This document shows positions 59,221-64,000 of a DNA stretch of 64,000 nt, in pieces. The notes beneath the pieces are model-generated. The model did not search any database. It saw only the letters and a list, made by a program, of their open reading frames with translations, and was not told where the DNA came from. The stretch spans positions 3,534,001 through 3,598,000 of the forward strand of contig OX621163.1 of the NCBI GenBank assembly GCA_951640195.1, in the 5' to 3' direction. This DNA comes from Porpolomopsis calyptriformis. Lineage: Eukaryota; Basidiomycota; Agaricomycetes; Agaricales; Hygrophoraceae. The position numbers were made by a program, and so were the translations under genes. How positions within the stretch are numbered: position 1 is the stretch's first letter; each line of letters starts with the position of its first letter.

Positions 59221-60532
59221 AGGCTCACTTCCTTCTGAGTACCATTGAAGTGTGGGGACTTAACGGCGGCAATTTTGATCTGGTATGTTTCCATCATGCA
59301 ATATTACAACTTTTTGAACCAGATCCGGTGTCATTAGACTTGGACGATCAAGAATGGGCCACAGATACCTTGACCTGGTGGGATAAATAGTTATTATGCG
59401 TACTCCCATACTTGTAGCCTGACTGACAATCAATTCTTATTTGGCATGCATGCGATGCTTCCGGCAGTCCTGGCAGTGACGAATCTGGAAGACTCGAATG
59501 GCAATATGAACGACCGTGTACTACTTTTCGCTCAACGTGCTGCCCGCCGTGCCCGTCGAGGCATGAATCCTTTCGGTGGTACAGCACTCCCTCCTCACAT
59601 TACATCAGGAAAATGACGTATATGTTGGTAGTTGCTTGGGAGTGCAACCATATATATGTGACTCGGTGATCTGCATGTAAGGGATACCCTGCTGGATTAA
59701 CGAGAATCATCATTATGATTTCTGGTCTCGGTGGAGGCTTAACAGGCTTACAGAGGCTGTAGATCTTCACACTGTCATTCTAGAGAGGCCTGGAATGGGC
59801 CTACACCGTCAACCACTCCTGCGACGCTTGGAGGAGATCTCATCAGTTAAGACCTTGACCTCGGGTCCTGGTAGACATATCTTGTAATTTACGCTGTTCA
59901 ATGATATCGGATGGCACTCCTTGCGGAAACTATCAACATTGTGAAAGAACAAAAGGAATATGGTATCATGTGTTGGAACGGCTTGGACCTCATTGAGCTC
60001 GTGAGGCAAACACGTGAGGAAGTACAAGGTAACGACGAGTATTTATGTACAGGTGCACGGACCAATATCTACGGAGAACTGATGCTCATCCAATCATGTA
60101 CCAGTGTCACCACCGTCAAACAAGGAAGTTCACCAATCTGGTGCATCTAAGGTATATTTTGGTTCGTATCAGTGTGGGATATCGGCAGGCATGACCAGTC
60201 AGCACCGAGAGGTATTCCAAGGGCAATACCTGGTATACGCGTCACTATGGGTGCGTCTATTAATGAGGTTACGCATGCCAGAAAATGCTTACTCCCTCAG
60301 CTGGGATATATTCTTCTCGTCATATTTTGTATTGACGGGAATGTGCTCCAGTTATACTGTATTCCTGATGCAGCAAGTTCTCATCAAATTGTGGTCATGT
60401 CTCAGAATTTACACAAATCTGCCCATATTTGCCCTTGTCATATTTTTGAGAAATACGCTGTGCAGGAAGCAGTTGACTGGTTCTAATATGGAGTCACACC
60501 CACGTGAGTTGAGTGACTGTCACACCCATGTG
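59221..60532. other. Mostly unexplained interval before the right terminal region
   Basis: Plus-strand fragment STIEVWGLNGGNFDLVCF... to DTLTWWDK-TAG (~59238-59391) looks protein-coding, but no family can be named. The inverted repeat arm 59987-60093 lies here. Elsewhere nothing is recognisable. Confidence 0.35.
59987..60093 (+). repeat. Inverted repeat arm with protein-like sequence (right)
   Basis: Reverse-complement partner of 54495-54602, encoding LIELVRQTREEVQGNDEY on +. Confidence 0.8.
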
Positions 60533-60772
60533 AGGTGACTGTCACAAGGCGGTCCCCGAAATAGAGTTCAACAAACTCTCTACGAAGTGCCAGTCACTGT
60601 GTTTCAGAGGTGGGTAGTGACAACACCGTTCAACTTGGTCGACTCAACGTGGCGTGAGCTCAACTCAGGTAACCAGCAGTAGACTCTGGTAGTCAGATGA
60701 AAGAGACCCAGGCCAGTCGAGCCAAGTAAATAGATGATCCGATTCCATTTAACTACAGGTAGATTAGGATTA
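60533..60772 (+). repeat. Dispersed ~240-bp repeat, copy 2
   Basis: Direct copy of 47005-47249, joined at the same base to a Tc1-like derivative. Confidence 0.85.
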
Positions 60773-61082
60773 CAGCCGTTTGCACATGGCTTGACACTTG
60801 TCCGGAGATTTAAGAAAAGTCGACCAGCCATAACTTGTACAATCTCTTACTGTAACTCTTAACATTGCTCATCACCTTAATGGTACCACCCAACAGTGTG
60901 CTTGATCCTGGTGACATTGAATCATCTTCCGACAAGCTTGAGGTTGCCATTAAGCCTGATCTTGGTACAACAGCCTAACAGTTGTATTTAAATGATTAAT
61001 AATCAGTTATAACAGCACTGAGTCGACTCTTTTCTTTTTTCAAATCCGCGGAAAAGTGTGTCAAGCCATGTGCAAACAGCTG
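60773..61082 (+). mobile_element. Tc1/mariner internal-deletion derivative (copy 3) at the inner edge of the right terminal repeat
   Basis: 310 bp, ends CAGCCG / CAGCTG, bordered by TA. It has the same internal deletion junction as 47250-47671 but lacks the nested MITE. Its right TA lies in AGAGCTCTTTA-type minisatellite sequence of the terminal repeat, while its left flank is the dispersed repeat. Confidence 0.9.
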
Positions 61083-61084
61083 TA

Positions 61085-62458
61085 AAGAGCTCTGTGATAA
61101 GTTAGAGATATACCCCCCCATACCCCTTATATAGTTTATTGCTGTGCCTCATTCTGTCCATATATTGTCATTCCGAGCATCTATAACACTGGTGCTATTG
61201 TTTGAACATAAAATTGTGATGTTTAAAGAGGTCTGTGATAAGTTGGAGATATACTCCCCCATACCCCTTATATAGCTTATTGCAGTGCCTTATTCTGTCC
61301 ATATATTGTTATTCCAAGCATCTATCACACTGGTGCTATTGATTGAACATGAAATTGTGATGTTTAAAGAGGTCTGTGATAAGTTGGAGATATAGTCCCT
61401 CATACCCTTTATATAACTTATTGGAGTACCTTATTCTATCCATATATTGTTATTCCAAGCATCTACGACACTGGTGCTATTGATTGAACATGAAATTGTA
61501 ATGTTTAAAGATGTCTGTAATAAGTTGGAGATATACCCCTCCCATACCCCTTATATAACTGATTGCAGTACCCCAAATAGTCCGTAACTCAGGAATTTTG
61601 TATTCCCCACCTCTATGACACTGGGGCTATTGATTGAATATAAAACCCAGATTTTTAAAGAGCTCTGTGATAAGTTGGAGATATACCCCCCATACCCCTT
61701 ATATGGCTTATTGCGGTACCTTATTCCGCCTATAAATCAGGATTTTGTTATTCCGAGCCTCTATGACACTACTGCTATCGATTGAACATGAAATCCCGAT
61801 TTTTAAAGACCTCTGTGATAAGTTGGAGATATACCCCTCCATACCCCTTATATAGCTTATTGTGGTACCCCAAATGGTCTATAAATCAGGATTTTTGTAT
61901 TCCCAGTATCTGTGACACTAGCGCTATCAATTGAACATGAAATCCTGATTTTTAAGGACCTCTGTGATAAGTTGGAGATATCCCCCCCCATACCCCTTAT
62001 ATAACTGATTGCGGTACCCCAAATGGTCCATAAATCGGGATTGTTGTATTCCCCACCTCTATGACACTGGGGCTATCGATTGAATATAAAACCCTGATTT
62101 TTAGAGCAGTCTATAGCTACTTATACTTATACTTCCTCCTAAAACCTTACCATCTTCCACCACGACATACCAAATGCTCTAAAAATCGGAATTTTTGGTG
62201 GGCTCACCATTAGTTCACTGTGCCTATCGAATGGATATGAAATTGCGATTTATAGAGTGCAATACAATAGCTGGGCTGCATAATGGTATAAATGGAGTAT
62301 TTTACATATATCTCAAGAATGGGACCGCCGATTTTTTTAATTTATGGGTTAGTAAATTAAAAACTGATTGTATTGGGATGCCCTAATAATCCCCCAAAGA
62401 ATTTTGAATTAATTTTGTGCCAGCATTTTGGTCATTTTGTTGATAATGGGTCCCTGAT
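61085..62458 (-). repeat. Right terminal inverted repeat of the giant element
   Basis: Reverse-complement copy of 9807-11170, ending GGTCCCTGAT at 62458. It carries about seven minisatellite units. The inner edge is cut by a Tc1-like derivative, so the array may once have extended further, as it does at the left end. Confidence 0.85.
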
Positions 62459-63241
62459 GTGCAAAAAAGTGTAAGGATTGGGGATAAGTTATCACACTTT
62501 GCTCAATACCAGGATATGCACAGAACCAATGTATTGGGGCAATCTGGTATAAGCGGGAGTGGGATGTAAACTTATTGTTTACCTAAGTATAACCGGTACT
62601 TAAGGTATCTGGTACAAATACGTACAAACATGGCATGGTGGCTGTATGTAACATATCTGTTACATATGAAGGACCATACTGGACAAAAATCATGTTTATC
62701 CTCTTAGATCCTTGTGCATAGTCATGCATAGATATTTATATATCTGCACATAAATTTACACATCTATACATAATTTTACATAAATTAATATTTCTGCACA
62801 CAATTTTGTATAATTATGCACAACTTAGCATAATTACACATAACTTAGCATAATTATACATATTTGCACACAAGTTTTCATATCTGTGCACAAGTTTTCA
62901 TATCTGTGCACAAGTTTTCATATCTGTGCACAAGTTTGCACATCTGTACACAGGTTTGCACATCTGTATATTTATAAAATGCTACATAATGGTATACATC
63001 TTGTAATATTACACCTTATGCTAAATTCTGCCACTCTAATATATATATTTTAGCATTATACAGATGTTAATATGAAATTATACACATATTTCATTCATAT
63101 AGTTATGAAGGACTATACATAGTGCTACATAGTGCTACATAGTGTTATATTTATAACTATATAATGCAACATATTGCCACATTATGTTGTATCATATAGT
63201 TGTAAAATATAGTTGTAAAATAATATTCTAGTTTGGTTTGG
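62459..63241. other. AT-rich right flank with tandem repeats
   Basis: No gene. It contains a 20-bp tandem repeat (TGCACAAGTTTTCATATCTG) at about 62865-62965 and looser repeats of TAATTACACATAACTTAGCA type at 62790-62860. Confidence 0.6.
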
Positions 63242-64000
63242 TGTTATGTCAGCAGTGTGTCTCAGGTCACTCAAATGTAAATCACAAAGAGGTCAGTGCA
63301 TAAGCTAACAGTGACAATGTTGAAGATCAAGACTAAGGAAAGTACAAGTGATCCATACCCTACTTATACTATCTGAGTCCTAATCGTGATTGTGATCTCT
63401 AAGGCAACATTCTATGGAATAGCTGACAAATGCATAGCAATGTGCAGCCTTGCGCAGCTACTGTGGAATAACTGCAGAGCATATCTTCATCAACCAATAG
63501 TATAATTGCCTCTAATCTATGAAACTATAAATAGAAGATTAGATAAGGGAAAGGTAAGATAAGGTTGAAAGGCAAGGAAAGTGAGTAGAATGGTGAGAAA
63601 ATCAAAGTGGCCATAACATCACCCTCTCTTCAAATTTGCATCTGCGTGATGTTAGAACAGGTGTTGGAGATGTCTTGAGCAGTCTCAGAGTAACCATCTT
63701 GGTGCGTAACAAGGGGGGGCAGGGAGGTGATACTAGTATTGGCAACAAATTTCTAGAGCTGACAAGGGAGAGATGAGCTAGTACAGATGGAGTACCTGAC
63801 CTTGATTGTCCAGCTGTAGAACAGCTGTGATTGCATTAACAGGGTTGGATTCATAGATCCATACTTGACATATAGTTGAGGGTAGATGAGGAAGAAGGGT
63901 GGAACTGTCGAAATCATTGTCAAGGAGTCATTTGACTTTGATTGCAAGGAATGGAATGAGAACATCAATATTATCACTGACCTTTGGCAGTTTGTAGTCC
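63242..64000 (-). mobile_element. Edge of an LTR retrotransposon (3' LTR and adjoining internal sequence)
   Basis: On the minus strand a purine run GAAGAGAGGG (63622-63631) precedes TGATGTTATGG at 63621, the likely LTR start after a polypurine tract. The LTR would end ...CTGACATAACA at 63242, giving ~380 bp with TG...CA ends. The sequence to the right has stops and no recognisable domain. The other LTR is outside the window. Confidence 0.5.

Larger units (their letters stand above)
9807..62458. mobile_element. Putative giant cargo-carrying DNA element with ~1.37-kb terminal inverted repeats
   Basis: Seen: 9807-11170 and 61085-62458 are inverted copies of one another, co-linear along their whole length with scattered mismatches and the same outer end, ATCAGGGACCC. 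Between them lie about 50 kb with more than a dozen genes plus nested small transposons. Inference: one mobile element of 52.65 kb. Only AT is shared immediately outside CAGGG at both ends, so no target-site duplication longer than 2 bp is visible. No transposase or tyrosine recombinase was recognised. The alternative is two independent insertions of a shorter repeat in opposite orientation that happen to bracket a gene cluster. The common C-to-T damage in the cargo fits a single unit but does not prove it. Confidence 0.6.

Noticed and set aside
47081..60831. Two near-identical 75-codon open frames on the minus strand (47081-47308 and 60604-60831)
   Set aside because: They lie across the junction of the dispersed 240-bp repeat and Tc1 derivatives; similarity reflects duplicated repeat DNA, not a conserved gene.
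9807..62458. Starship interpretation (DUF3435 tyrosine-recombinase captain)
   Set aside because: No R-H-R-Y recombinase signature was recognised, the gene nearest the left end reads outward, and Starships lack long terminal inverted repeats of this kind.
9807..62458. KDZ or Plavaka-type transposase within the element
   Set aside because: The Ulp1 and TET/JBP companions fit such elements, but no KDZ or Plavaka catalytic or CxC cluster motifs could be identified by eye.

Overview
The window is genomic DNA of a filamentous basidiomycete, most likely an agaricomycete. Genes are split by many short introns of about 50-60 bp. The conserved genes are typical of mushroom-forming fungi: a group III (Nik1-type) hybrid histidine kinase, a Hul5/UBE3C-type HECT ligase, JmjC and TET/JBP dioxygenases, an alpha-kinase and a DUF6534-type membrane protein. 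A 200-base N run at 8462-8661 shows that this is a draft assembly.

Layout. (1) Positions 1-9150 hold two conserved host genes on the + strand, a HECT ligase (5' end outside) and the histidine kinase. Both carry lesions: frameshifts and loss of the HECT catalytic-cysteine loop in the first, two in-frame stops in the second. (2) Positions 9807-62458 are bracketed by inverted copies of the same ~1.37-kb sequence with the same sharp outer end (ATCAGGGACCC...). Much of each copy is a ~145-bp minisatellite. I interpret this as one giant (~52.65 kb) cargo-carrying DNA element with long terminal inverted repeats. (3) Positions 62459-64000 are AT-rich flank with a 20-bp tandem repeat and the edge of an LTR retrotransposon.

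Cargo, left to right: an unrecognised ~1.6-kb-codon gene beside the left repeat; a divergent gene with a PHD-like zinc finger; a Sir2-family deacetylase; three genes sharing an uncharacterised domain, one of them fused to a JmjC domain; an alpha-kinase; a TET/JBP-family dioxygenase; a large cysteine-rich protein with a possible caspase/CHAT-like region; a Ulp1-type SUMO protease; an AT-hook protein; an F-box-like gene containing a ~53-bp-arm hairpin; a DUF6534-type membrane protein; a second JmjC protein; and a further 2-oxoglutarate dioxygenase gene with an apparently intact two-gene Tc1/mariner element inside it. Small elements (Tc1 deletion derivatives, a Tourist-like MITE, SINE-like retroposons, a LINE fragment, minisatellites) fill the gaps.

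The cargo is strongly biased to chromatin and protein-modification functions: DNA 5-methylcytosine oxidation, histone demethylation, deacetylation and de-SUMOylation. Most cargo genes are nearly intact but carry one or a few stops explained by C-to-T changes (CGA to TGA, CAG/CAA to TAG/TAA). That suggests damage by cytosine methylation and deamination or a RIP-like process. No transposase for the giant element could be recognised; the large gene beside the left repeat is the best candidate to test. All assignments come from reading translations by eye; no database search was run.
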